A DNA stretch of 45,948 nucleotides from Fragilaria crotonensis (GCA_022925895.1 JAKSYS010000511.1:1-45948), one strand, 5' to 3'; positions 34,515 to 44,639 are shown, numbered from the stretch's first letter. Notes: a model not told the origin generated them from the letters alone. Numbers and translations: made by a program.

Positions 34515-36350
34515 CTATTCTTGTTTGTTGTCAGCAACATTTGTAAGGACCACCTTTGGTTTCATTCCACATGTTCGGCGCTTGTGTCCACACTCTCTAC
34601 ATTTGGAACACACAATTGGCGACTTTGATGGGTCAGAGAGTTCACTCCGTCTGCAGTATCTTTTCACTTTTGGTCTACCAGCTTGTCTTTTGATTCTTGG
34701 TGGAGGAGGCTTTGTTTTTCCATCATAAGCAATTGTGTCTAACACACCTGGAACAGTGCCTTGTACTTGTAAAAGTCTGGTATGCCATCGTCTGATTCAG
34801 ATAACAGACTTCTGAATTCCATTCTATCACTCAATTTTTGAAAACATGCCATAAAGTGATGGCACGGAATACCAATATCTTGCCAGAAGCCACAAGTACA
34901 CCACCTTTTCGACTATCCGAGTAAGGTGTGTTGCATGATCCCCCGAACTAATTTCTTGTGTTTGAGGTGTTACCTTGTATTGCCCTCCTCCACTTGCCAA
35001 CTCGTACACATCAAATCCGGCCGAAGCATCCCTTTCATCTCTCATCCTTTGCCAGACAGCAGCAACAACATTATCTGGATTCTTGTCAACATACTTCATT
35101 CTATTTCTTGAAATGCGACTCGTCATGATGTCAATAATCTTCTCGATTGCTTTGAGCCATGGCATGCTGCGAGGTGCAAGGAACATGCTATTGGCAGATT
35201 TGCTTGTGTTTGATGTGATGATTCCATACCGAGGCGGAAGTCTCATGTTCTCATCCAGCCAGGATGTGTTCTTCCACAATCCATCAATGCTTTCTATGTA
35301 GGTTGCAGCGGCTGGTTGTAGCTTCCGGACTTGATCAATGAAGAATTTCTCCTGCCGTGTAGAGAATGTTCGTGCAATCCGAAAGACATATGCCGCACAT
35401 TGTGCACCAAACCTCTGCTTCACATTGGCTTCAATGTGCTTGACACACAGCACATTTGTGTTGTCTGGGCACACATTAACCAGCGCTGGTTGAAGTCCTT
35501 TGTCACGATCCGATATAAAGATGAAAGGATTCAGCTCAGTTGTTGCATCCCTTTCGCACAAAGAAGGGCAAGCCTGTTTCAGCTTTGTCAGGAAGACTGT
35601 CCATGTTTCTCGGTCTTCATTTCCAGAAGACAGAAGGAAGCCAATTGGATATACCTCGTTACCTCCTGACAATACAGAAGCAATGGAAAGAGTGCCAACA
35701 TGGTCAGCACATTTCATATGTGCCGCATTGAGTGAGATCACGGGGCGTACAAACTTAAGGATGCCATCCATAAATCCCGGAATCACCATAGCCTGTAGCA
35801 ATTCATGATCCTCAATTCTCCCACTCAATGACTGAAGCCGCATTGCCTTTCAGTAGTTCTTGCAGGTATGGAATCATTTGCTGGTTGCCTTCTTTTGCTC
35901 TGTGCTTTGACATTCGTGACTCTTTGTGAAGGCCACAGTAGGCAGCAAAGTAAGCAAGACACGGAATCCCCCTTCAGAAATCCCGTTTTCATCACATCTC
36001 GGGCAGTTGGTATTCCAACCTTAGTTTTAGCAGCCTCTTCAATGTATTCCTGAACTTTCTCAGTGCGCCTCTGTTTCCACTGTCGCCCATCACTTGCTTT
36101 GAGTGGACGACGGACCGTTGTGTGACGCAACACAGATTGCTTCTTGATGACATACTTGCCATCTGATCGTCTTCTCCCAACATGAACCTTGAACACACAG
36201 TTGACGTGCTCAGCGCATTTGTAGACCCGGAACTTGTCCACTTCACTTCAACGAATCACAACCTGACATCCAGACTGCTTCTGGTATTGCTCCATGACTG
36301 GAGTCACATCAGCAAGGCTTTTGAAGGACTCAATTTTGAGTTCCTTCACT
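34515..36350 (-). pseudogene. Outer MULE transposase with SWIM and CCHC fingers; catalytic Asp changed to Asn
   Basis: Domains in order on the minus strand: a MuDR-like N-terminal zinc-binding block (DKFRVYKCAEHVNCVFKVHV, about 36235-36175); a helical linker with a frame change at a G5 run near 35975; the MULE catalytic core (35843-34827) with VISLNAAHMK, FISDRDKGL and the TSNTSKSAN block; a SWIM finger C-T-C ... C-H-H (about 34897-34850) one frame over; and a perfect CCHC knuckle CSKCRECGHKRRTC (34569-34610) in yet another frame. In active enzymes VISLN is VISLD; the Asn codon is at 35727-35729. The usual T-S-N-x-x-E-S Glu is Lys (35199-35201). Both changes fit CpG to CpA. Stops and several frame changes confirm inactivity, unless some are assembly errors in homopolymers. 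Superfamily assignment is firm. Confidence 0.85.
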
Positions 36351-37726
36351 AGTTTGGAGAATACAACATCTCCAACATGCTCTTTCGTGTTGGTGTTCGT
36401 TTTGTTATGTGCTTGTAGTGGTTGGCATCCTTGTTGTTCCTGACCTTCACTTTGCATGCTCTGGGAGTCTGTCTTGGCTTGCACAATTACAATACCGCCA
36501 GCAACCTTCTTCTTTTCAGTATTGTTCTTCTTCTCCTCTCCTTCCTCAAATCTCAATATCTTGCCTCCACACTTCTTCATTGCACGGCTTGCCGGTGAGA
36601 TCTTTTCCATGAGAAGCTTAAGCATGCCAGGCGACTGTGTTGCATCCTTTGCTGCTGACTCTTTAGTTGCTACATTCCCATCCACTATACCCTCAATGAC
36701 GTTACATGAGAAGGCTGCGGATGACTCTGCAACATTAGCAGACACATCATTTGTTGTGTCTTTTCCGTCCATGATGACCTCAACTTCAGCAGTTGAGGAC
36801 TCGGCATTTGCTGAGTCCTCTGCATTTTTTGATACTCCAAGAACCACAATGCTGCCATCATAGGTGTCGTCCATGGTGAGCAATGCCGGAAAGCATCCTC
36901 TGATGGCGCTGCAAGGAAGTGGATACTTGGATAAGTTTTCAACAGCGCCAAGGTGAGTTGCCAAATCAGAACATAGTTTTGTCATATGTTCTTGTTTGAA
37001 TGTTTCATTGGTGATTGGAATACTGTCGATGATGTGCAGAACCACACCAATCAAAAAGAGGCCAGCCACAATCAATTACATTACCTTGAGTCGGACATGG
37101 GCAGTGCTCGACCTGAGTTTGAGGGCGACCTATCTTAAACTTATCATCACAGACAAAGTAAAGCGCAAATTTGTGAAATTCAGCAAGAAATGCACAAACA
37201 ATATGACTTGCTGCACCTCGTGTCCTTGTCGTAGGTGCACTGCAAAAATCCATCAAGTCATAGTACTCAATACCTTTGTAGAATTCACAACCATGCTTTC
37301 CAGTCAACTCAATCACAAGGACAAAAAATGTGACTTAAGAACCATTGGCACAACAAGCTTTGATCCCCTGGCAAGGGTGGTGGCTTTGTAGCTCTTCAGG
37401 CTTGTTCAAATGATTTCAAGGCTCTTTCGTGACGTTGATGTGAGCACCAGTTCATTTGCCTTCTCAATGAAGAAAGTTGTTGCTAATCCACCAATGTACA
37501 ATGGTGGTACGGATATATCTTCATCCTGAGAGGGAAGCAACGGTGGTGTGGGAGATGGAGCTCCTCTTTGGATCAAGTAGTCCAACAGGTTTGTACTCAA
37601 ATACTTATTCTCCTTCAGCGCCTGCACATCTTCTGCATGTGCCAAGAGAGCAAAAGTGAACCTTGGGTCTCCTGGAAAAAAGCTCTTCTCAACAGCCGCT
37701 CTTCTTGGCTTCTTCTTTGGTGGCAT
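36248..37726 (-). pseudogene. Ulp1/C48-like cysteine protease domain plus linker of the outer MULE, frame-broken
   Basis: The first frame (37406-37726) starts MPPKKKPRR, a nuclear-localisation-like run, then AEDVQALKENKYLSTNLLDY, resembling the N-terminal block of Ulp1 (SUMO protease) peptidases. After an in-frame TGA (37406-37408) it reads LVVPMVLKSH with the expected catalytic His (37328-37330); after a frame change at a T6 run it reads VLVIEL ... IEYYD with the expected Asp (37257-37259); then PTQGNVIDCG with the oxyanion Gln and catalytic Cys (37068-37070) in the family spacing Q-x5-C. A further frame change leads to a hydrophobic block (GLFLIGVVLHI). So H, D, Q and C are all present in order. 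An acidic, low-complexity linker (about 36960-36350) leads into the transposase, broken by a TGA at 36248-36250. Ulp1-like proteases cleave ubiquitin-like proteins; plant Kaonashi MULEs are the known parallel. The domain call is inferred by eye from motif order. Confidence 0.65.
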
Positions 37727-37809
37727 AATGAGACAAGAAATCAGTGTCAGGGACTGTCAAAAAGGGAAGGGGGAGGGAGAGGGTGATGCTGTTGATGATG
37801 ATGAATGGC

Positions 37810-38364
37810 TGATGAGATTGTGTTGTGTCACTTGGTGTCAAAAAAGATTGTCAATGTACATTTGTACAGCACTGTATACGAGCGATTTTTTGTTACTGGC
37901 CGGTCTCAAGCCCAAGAATCTGAAGACATATGACAATGCAACCAGAATGTACCCAAGAGCACACAAGATGACCACATACTTCCTCACACCAACCCGCCAA
38001 GCTTTGTCAATGGAATAACACAGCTTATTTCATCAGTGTGAAGCACATGATAAAAGCAATGCATGAGATCCTTACGTTTGAAAGCGTGTCAATGTGTTGG
38101 CATTCTACGTTATGGGGTATGATAATTTGCGTGGAGTTGAAATTGGCACAATCGAAACAGGTGTTATTGCAAATAATAACAGGTGATATTGCAAATTGTG
38201 TAAAACATAAATGATGATATTGAAAAAACGGCAAAAAGATAATAGATGTTATTGATATACTAAAAGTTAGCATGCTATTATTGTCATTTGAGGGGGTGTT
38301 TTATAGCCGATAACAGGTGTTTTCAATTTTTGGAATAGATAACAGGTACGATAGCAATTTCCCC
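37810..38364. repeat. Outer MULE right TIR, 555 bp, uninterrupted
   Basis: Reverse complement of the left TIR (28611-28726 plus 33976-34435). It preserves the ancestral sequence across the inner element's insertion site at about 38250-38275, differing at one base from the reconstructed left arm. This proves that the inner MULE arrived after the outer one was already in place. Confidence 0.92.
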
Positions 38365-38618
38365 TAAAAAAATCGGTACCCGAAATTTTCGACTAAACAT
38401 AACTTCTCGAAAAACGCTCTCGTATCTCCAATATTCTTAGACCAGTCGATCCGTTATGAAATCGCGCATCGATTGATACCCATTTGAGTGTCATACGAGG
38501 GATATTAGGTGTCAATTTTTATTTTTCAACCCACTATTGTGCTTAAACTAGTACAAGTACCCTGTTGACAAGGTCTGAAGAAGTGGCGGTGCGATGAGAC
38601 GGCACAACGCTACAACTT
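38365..38618. other. Short host-like spacer between the MULE nest and the MITE-like element
   Basis: About 250 bp starting with the imperfect target duplication TAAAAAAAT. No coding or structural feature is seen. Confidence 0.5.
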
Positions 38619-39751
38619 AGAGCATGTCTTATCGTGTGGGGTGTAAAAGTAGAATTTTATACCCTCCTGGGTATAAAATTTAGACCCTCGTAAAAAATTA
38701 AAAAACGCAATTCTTATGGTAAACGCCGTATACCCTTGAGCGAAATAGAGAATCGAAGTAGTCGTATGGGTACCGTTGTACGACAGTACGACTACATGTC
38801 AATGAAACATGAAATCACCCTGATGACTTCACCACGAACAAAGTGCACTGTGTCATCACAACTTGTTCTTCATCAATCAAACTCCTTTCATTGATTGAAA
38901 AATTGTCAGTACATTTACTTCTCATCCGCCACCCGGCGCACTGGACATGCAGTACGGTACTCACAAATCACTGCCAGCGCGCCGCTTCTCCATATTCTCG
39001 CTTGGTACCCCACACTACTGCCAATCCCTACAGTGTACCAGCGCTACTACACATCACTACAGAGTGTAATCGGAGCACATCATGTACTCCGCTCACAACT
39101 TACTCTAGCTTAGCTTTTTAACCTCATCTGCATCTTTGCCGGTCGATACGCGATCGTAAAGGTGACAAGGGAACAGCTATCGCTACGGTTCCAGCCTTCC
39201 TCTTCACAGCTAACTCGCCTCACGAACATACAGTATCATCTTGTGTCTCCTTGTGTCGTCTTCTCTCACATCATCGACCAACGAGCAATCCTGATACCTG
39301 TCTTGTGTCTAACTCCGCTCCCCAGCGGGAGTGTCTCGGCGTGCGCCTTGGAAGGTTTGGATTCACAAAAATCATCATTCACAATGGATGATAATGGGAG
39401 TGGTGTCTTGGTGAGGAGTTCCTGGTGGAGTTGCCATCTTGGTTGTGCATTCCTTGTGAATGTGATGAATCACTCGGAATGAAATGGTGACAACAAGCAA
39501 TCTGGTATAATGATGGTGTGAAAATTCATGTAGAAACTGTACATTTTACCACTGGAGCAATGACACAGTACTACTATACCCCGAGAGGTGCAAACATTTA
39601 TACCTAGGTATAAATTTCGAGAATTTATACCTAGGTATAAAAAAAGTCTAAAATTTGACCCCCCCAAAATCCTTGTACCCCCCCATAAGAATTGCGTTTT
39701 TGAAATTTTTTCGAAACACGATTGACTTATAGCCATGATAAGACTTGCTCT
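38619..39751. mobile_element. MITE-like element of about 1.1 kb with scrambled inverted ends
   Basis: The left end AGAGCATGTCTTATCGTG (38619) and the reverse complement of the right end AGAGCAAGTCTTATCATG (39751) match. Further in, both arms share AAAAACGCAATTCTTATGG in inverted orientation (left about 38702-38720, right about 39686-39704), and both contain TATACC...GGTATA palindromes. The flanks are CTTA at the left and TTTA at the right; a 3-bp TTA target duplication of PIF/Harbinger type is possible but not clean. The internal sequence has only weak frames (38843-39121, 39162-39482). It is probably a non-autonomous DNA transposon. Confidence 0.6.
39597..39641. repeat. Two copies of an 18-bp perfect palindrome
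   Basis: TTTATACCTAGGTATAAA occurs at 39597-39614 and 39624-39641, separated by nine bases. Each copy equals its own reverse complement. A related imperfect palindrome (ttttataccctcctgggtat...) is at about 38655-38678 in the other arm of the MITE-like element. It could form cruciforms or bind a transposase dimer. Confidence 0.9.
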
Positions 39752-40048
39752 TTAATCGTCCTCCGGTACCGGATACCGTTTGGTAGGAGACAGCACACTA
39801 GTAGTAGAATTCAGGAGAATTGTGGGGGATCACTTCCCGCGGGCTCGGGAGAGACGGAGAGACCCGACCCAACGACACGTCCGTGACGGAACCGATCGGC
39901 AAGTCGCCCCCAACCTCACGATGTATCAACAGGGTAAGGAAGTTGGAGTCAAGTGCCAAAAACACAGGCCTCTCACATTTTCACCGAACAGGTAAAAATT
40001 GTGCAAGCATCATCGCATCATCCTAGTAACTAATTTCTAAAATATTCA
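39752..40048. other. Region upstream of the gag-like ORF, probably 5' end of the right-hand retroelement
   Basis: CpG-rich (for example cgcgggctcgggagagacgg), in sharp contrast to the MITE-like element before it, so it probably belongs to the retroelement starting at 40049 as 5' UTR or terminal repeat. No second copy is present in the window to prove a terminal repeat. Confidence 0.4.
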
Positions 40049-41170
40049 ATGGCTTCTATCGCTTCCACCTCTTGGACAACCTTCTACGCTAGGAACCGGG
40101 AAGACGAGGGAACCTACCAGAGCTTATTTGACGAAGAATTCGTTGATTTAGTCACCAAAACTGTCAGCTTCCTCGAACAACCAGACACGTTCACTCAGTC
40201 GATCGCGGGGAGCATGCACGGAAACATGATCGTTGTCCCAGCTGAGCCTGGAAAGATGGACATTATCCACCATGGGTTTTTGTGCAACAAACCCAGGGGT
40301 TCTGACTTAGTCTTTATTCAGGGCAACCTTGGCGATAGTTGCTAGCTACTTCAAGGTGCTCGCCAGTGATGATGCTACAGCCCAGCAGATCAAAGTTATC
40401 AATGGCCGGAGAACCACTACGGTGAACTGTCCTACCCTCGAATCAGTGACCGGAGCAACGACGGGAGATGAGTTCGCCTCCCTCGTCTCCCAGGGAAATG
40501 TCATACTCTGCCATAAACCGAACCTCTTCGTTATCCACCCTGCAATTTTTCAGTTGGCAAAGGGGGCACCAACTGTAAGATCCCGTGAATTGGCCATCAA
40601 AATCATCGACGCCCTTCGAGTCGACCCGGAGGAGGATGACAAAGAGGAGGTGGAAAGGAAGCTATCCGACGCGACAAACCTCGAATTGCCTCTGGGAATG
40701 CTTTGGGCATCCGACAACGGAGGCCTGACCGAAGTCAAACTCGCCGACGTTGACGAGAATCCGACACTAAACCACACTATCACGATCATAAAAGGGAAAC
40801 TAAGAGGCGACGGGCAAACCGAAGCCCCAGAGACAAGAGACCGAAGAGGAGGGGGAGACCCCATTGACGACGCCGCTGCACCTTGGGCAGTTTCCTCGCA
40901 AAGCATTGTACGCGAACTGAACCGGATGCACGAGAGCCGCGAGAACGAAATCTCGAAGAAAGAGTCAAATCTGTCCTTATTGAAGGCGCTGGGACCCGAC
41001 CAAAAATGACTCTTCACCGCCTTATGCACAACAAAGATGGGGGATGAGCCAGTCATGTCCGAGTTCATGTTGACTCTGATTATGACCAAAACCCCACAAA
41101 AAGCCATAGGATTACTGAAAGCCGCGGGCCGAGGATGGAGCAGAACCTTCTCCGAAGGTTGTTGCCACTG
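40049..41170 (+). pseudogene. Gag-like protein, N-terminal part, frameshifted
   Basis: ATG at 40049 gives 98 residues ending at 40345; the protein continues one frame over from about 40329 to 41009 and then in a third frame to about 41160 (KMGDEPVMSEFMLTLIM). The regions are soluble, mixed alpha/beta in composition, with an acidic EEDDKEEVE stretch. There is no known domain. Its place at the head of the element and continuation in the CCCH-bearing part downstream support a gag-like capsid role. Two frame changes and a stop near 41171 make it non-functional as it stands. Confidence 0.5.
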
Positions 41171-41227
41171 ATTCCTCTCCACCGGATTCCTGTCCCTAGA
41201 GACATATCTCGCGAACGCAGGGGGATT

Positions 41228-42563
41228 CACTAGAGACCATTCGGCCTCTGAAGCAGTGGCCCGATCCCGCCGGCCTCTCGTTATACCACCGTTAACACTC
41301 TAAAATTTGTATGTGTGAAGAATAGATTCATTACGACAGAGTAGATAACGGTTTTTGAGCTCATGAAATGTGCGATTTCTCCACCAATTCCTTGAACTTC
41401 GATGAGATCGTGCATATTGATGCTCCTTGGGTGGTGGTGCATCAGGAGATGCACGGACGCTGCGAACTTCGGCTTTTTGGTGAAGTCGATTTGCGGCCTG
41501 AAATTGACCTTCCACGTGGATGCACCGTAAAAATCTACTGATTCCCACGTAAGCTCTACGCGAGCGAAATTCTGGATCGCCGAGAATTTCATGCATTTTG
41601 GAGGAAGACACACTTTCAAGCACTGTTGACAATGAACAATCTGTGCATGAGTGCTCATCGGCTATCCTGTTGAGAAAGATGAACAATTTCCATCAAGGAG
41701 GAGACAGAAACCGTGATGAGGTCAGCATAACTGAAGAGTTGATGTGTACTCGTATGGATCAAAGTTTTTTGTTCGTGCAGATTTTATAGCACTACACAAA
41801 TGCAAACGCGGTACGTCTTGATGCTATCGCTCAACCATCCATTATTCTGCTGTCTTGAATGATGTCCTCCGATTGTCTCTTACTTCGTTTGCACCTCTCA
41901 CCTGGCTTTTCAGTTGATGGGTGTCGACTGTCGACACAAATTGCCCAAGGCCCGTCGTGGCATAGTAGTTATTCGACCAGTCAGCAAGCGACACCAAAGC
42001 ACAACTACAAGATGAATTAGGACGAGAGGAGGAGAATGGTTGCAGCCAATGGTGCATTTATCCCGCATCAAGCAAGTCAAGGGCTGGTACAGGCAGTGCC
42101 AACCTAATTTCTCTGACCTCGAAATGATGATGTTTGCACGGTGGCGTGGAGAGTCTTTCTGGTAGTACAAGGCTGAAGTGGATAAAATTCATGTATAGTT
42201 TCTATTAGCTGTGTATTACATTTGCAAGCCCTCTAGTGACTTCAACGTCGTGCTGTTTACTTTAACGACAAAGCGGCGTCATGACTTATCGTCATCGTTG
42301 TTGTCTGCTGTCACCGTACTACTTCTATAATGCTTCATTTGAGAATCGAGAGCATGAACTGAGATTAGCTCGAGAGCTCGAGCGTAGAAAATGCGCGCTG
42401 ATGAAAAATGCTCCAGGCGTGCGATTTACTTAAGTGAATTTTTTATATGTTATGTCTGGTGGATGTATCATGCATAACAGAGAAAACGTTAAAATTAGTG
42501 TCAAATTAGTGCTCATAACCAGAAATCGGGCCACGGCTTCAGAGGCCGAATGGTCTCTAGTGC
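41228..42563. mobile_element. About 1.3-kb insert in gag bounded by 37-bp inverted repeats
   Basis: The sequence CACTAGAGACCATTCGGCCT...GGCCCGAT at the left (about 41231-41268) recurs in inverted orientation at the right (about 42526-42562) with one mismatch. Between them the base composition is lower in CpG than the surrounding retroelement, and the gag reading frame is lost. No target duplication is visible at the two edges, so this may be a TIR element or an inverted duplication of a gag fragment formed during repair. Confidence 0.5.
41281..41658 (-). CDS. Unrecognised 125-codon frame inside the gag insert
   Basis: A minus-strand frame with protein-like composition (VELTWESVDFYGASTWKVNF, then a Lys/His-rich middle). 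The overlapping frame at 41300-41686 is Arg/Ser-rich and looks like a shadow. The terminal codon at 41658 may not be a true start. I do not recognise a family. It could be cargo or a remnant of the protein of the inserted element. Confidence 0.3.
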   Translation of the reverse strand: MSTHAQIVHCQQCLKVCLPPKCMKFSAIQNFARVELTWESVDFYGASTWKVNFRPQIDFTKKPKFAASVHLLMHHHPRSINMHDLIEVQGIGGEIAHFMSSKTVIYSVVMNLFFTHTNFRVLTVV

Positions 42564-42723
42564 ACGGTATTCATGTTTCATCCGAAGATAGTGGATATGG
42601 GAGCGCGCGGATTCGACAGTACCACTGCCTCCCTCCGGGAGTACTTCGATATGGACGTATAGGACGATACCATAGCCTACTACGCAAAGCAAGGGTTCTT
42701 CCACCCCACCAACGCTCATGACC

Positions 42724-43730
42724 TAAAAACCCAACTACAAACGGCTTTCGAAATGCTGGAACTGCTAACCTGCAAGGGGTTGATCGCTACAAGAGGGTTA
42801 GCATACTTACTGGAAACACACTGGTGGAACCGGGCATTTGCCAAGATTCATGACAGGTTCCAAACGGAGGACCGCTTTGGGTCAAAGTTCGTGTATAGTG
42901 TTGACACGGCACTACAAAATTTCTTCGACATGATTACCAGTGCGGGAGAGCTTCCCGACATGGTAGACGAAAACTTGCTAGTCGACAAAGCTAAGAAGCT
43001 TATGGACAAGATTGAGGATGGTGACACACTAACTATTGCACTCCCGGCGGCACTCTCACCTACTCCCAAGAAGGCGGTGAGACCCACTAGTGCAAAGGGA
43101 ACCGAGGAACCATCTACCAAGAGATCAAAGGCCTTGGGAGCTGCCACCACCCTAACTCGGAGTGCCCTTGGAGTCCAGAAGCATCACCCGTCAGATGCAC
43201 ATACCAACAGGGACCCGCACCCATCATGGCTTGTCAAGGAGGGGGTCGATTTCCTGAGCTTGTTCGCGGACAGAGCCCCCGGGACTTATCGATGGCCAAA
43301 GTCCATGGACCCCCGGTTACCGAAGAAAAATAAGCAACCGCGAGCGGCGCCACTTTGTGTCCGCTTCCAAATGATGGCACAGTGCACCTACGGGTGCAAA
43401 CTCGCACATGTTCTCGCGAAGAACATGACCTCGCCGGAGTTCCGACAAGCCGAAAGCATCATGCGCCACGGGAGGTCCACCCACCAACCACACCCGTCAC
43501 CTCGGCAGGACATTGATGGGATCGGCCAGGCGAGGCATTGCCATTCGGCACTCCCGTCGTGCATGTTCTCGCAGCATGTGGCCATCACCAACTCCCCACT
43601 ATTGGGCTTCCCCCCAGTCGCCCCACCGGGGGGACAAACACCCTGCAAGTACGGCGGATTGCACCGCCCGAACCCACCCCTCCCAACCCCGGGCTTACCC
43701 CCAGGCACTGGTGTCCTCCACCAGCGCTGA
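42724..43730 (+). pseudogene. Gag-like protein, C-terminal part with CCCH zinc finger
   Basis: The frame is open from about 42724 (HDLKTQLQTAF, before the first ATG at 42753) to the stop at 43730. A helical region (residues about 1-100) is followed by a Thr/Pro/Lys linker and then CVRFQMMAQCTYGCKLAH, a perfect C-x8-C-x3-C-x3-H zinc finger at 43356-43409. A Pro-rich tail follows. CCCH fingers bind RNA, which suits packaging of element RNA, in place of the CCHC knuckle used by copia and gypsy elements. Its N-terminal half lies on the other side of the 1.3-kb insert. The next frame overlaps its end by about 190 bp. Confidence 0.6.
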
Positions 43731-44635
43731 ACCTTTTGCAAGTACGGGGTACGGCCCCCGAAAGCCCGCCTCGATCCCTGCCCGCACCTCTCAACCCTCC
43801 CGCGCGACCAGACCAGAACTCGCCGTGCGACAACCAACATTCAATGGCGACACTAACGAATGGGAGCCCAGCTTTGCTTGGAACAAACAAACTGGGTCCA
43901 GGGATGCGGAGCACGAGGGCAGAAGCGGAAGCAGCACGCAACAGAAGGCGCAAGTATACCAGGAACACGGCGCGATTGGACTTAGCGGACGAAACGGACA
44001 AGTTAACAACAGGTGAGTTAAAAACCGGCAACAAGCGGGGGGTGCAAGCGGGACACTACCTTCCAAGCAGTGCCGTCAGTTTCTTTGGAGTAGCGGTAAG
44101 AGGGCCCGACGACAATAAGATCGAGATTCCCAGCTGGTTCATTGTCGAGCTGACACGAGCGGCAAGCGGGAAAACGGAGGTACCAGCAAGGTCGCCGATC
44201 CAATTCGAACCAAATGCGAAAGCAGCAGAAACGAACGCGTTGATACTGGAAGAATCAAACTTCAACGTGTCGGAGCTGATCGAAAAATTCTCGGACACAA
44301 TGCTTGGATACGTTTCGGAGTTTAGAACCGTTAATCAGCTCAAACTGATAATTGGAAGGCACCCAAACTTTGACAAGCTGGAGCTGGTACTCACAGGAGG
44401 TATACCCTACGTGTTCAAGACAGAGCTAGACCCGGCCACAAAATCAGCTGAGTTGCGGAAACTGTTGAAACGGGGGAACCACAAGTCGGCGACGGAGTCA
44501 GCGGAACAACTCCAAAAACTCCTGGCAAAGGACGTCATTCACGGCTTCACAATCCCCATTCCGGTGTCGATATTGGAACAAATACCCGGAGCTGCAGTTC
44601 AACCGCTCGGAGTGGTGAAGCAGTGGACAAATTGA
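43538..44635 (+). CDS. Pol-like protein, region upstream of and into the RT domain
   Basis: A 365-codon frame. The first about 115 residues are Pro-rich and overlap the gag tail in another frame, so the true beginning may be later or reached by frameshifting. From about 43980 it is well folded in character, including a protease- or linker-like stretch and then KLLKRGNHKSATESAEQL ... PLGVVKQWT just before the stop at 44635. In related diatom elements I recall P-L-G-x-x-x-Q as the lead-in to the RT fingers. The frame is then broken and the RT continues from about 44640 in another frame. Confidence 0.5.
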   Translation: MPFGTPVVHVLAACGHHQLPTIGLPPSRPTGGTNTLQVRRIAPPEPTPPNPGLTPRHWCPPPALNLLQVRGTAPESPPRSLPAPLNPPARPDQNSPCDNQHSMATLTNGSPALLGTNKLGPGMRSTRAEAEAARNRRRKYTRNTARLDLADETDKLTTGELKTGNKRGVQAGHYLPSSAVSFFGVAVRGPDDNKIEIPSWFIVELTRAASGKTEVPARSPIQFEPNAKAAETNALILEESNFNVSELIEKFSDTMLGYVSEFRTVNQLKLIIGRHPNFDKLELVLTGGIPYVFKTELDPATKSAELRKLLKRGNHKSATESAEQLQKLLAKDVIHGFTIPIPVSILEQIPGAAVQPLGVVKQWTN

Positions 44636-44639
44636 TGCG

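Larger units (their letters stand above)
28611..38364 (-). mobile_element. Outer Mutator-like element (MULE) carrying Ulp1-like and transposase sequences
   Basis: Both ends begin GGGGAAATTGCTATCGTACC (left on the plus strand, right as reverse complement) and continue as TIRs of about 560 bp. The flanks are TAAAAAATA (28602-28610) and TAAAAAAAT (38365-38373), an imperfect 9-bp target duplication in an A-rich site. Without the inner insertion the element is about 4.5 kb. It carries, on the minus strand, a Ulp1-like protease region (37726-36960), an acidic linker, and a MULE transposase (about 36350-34515) with SWIM and CCHC fingers. MULEs are cut-and-paste DNA transposons with long TIRs and 9-11-bp duplications, all of which fits. 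The coding region is broken and its DDE catalytic Asp is changed, so this copy is inactive. Confidence 0.9.

Noticed and set aside
40550..41230. A 226-codon minus-strand ORF over the gag-like gene
   Set aside because: It is Ser/Arg-rich and overlaps the plus frame that continues the gag protein, so it is most likely a shadow of CpG-rich coding DNA.
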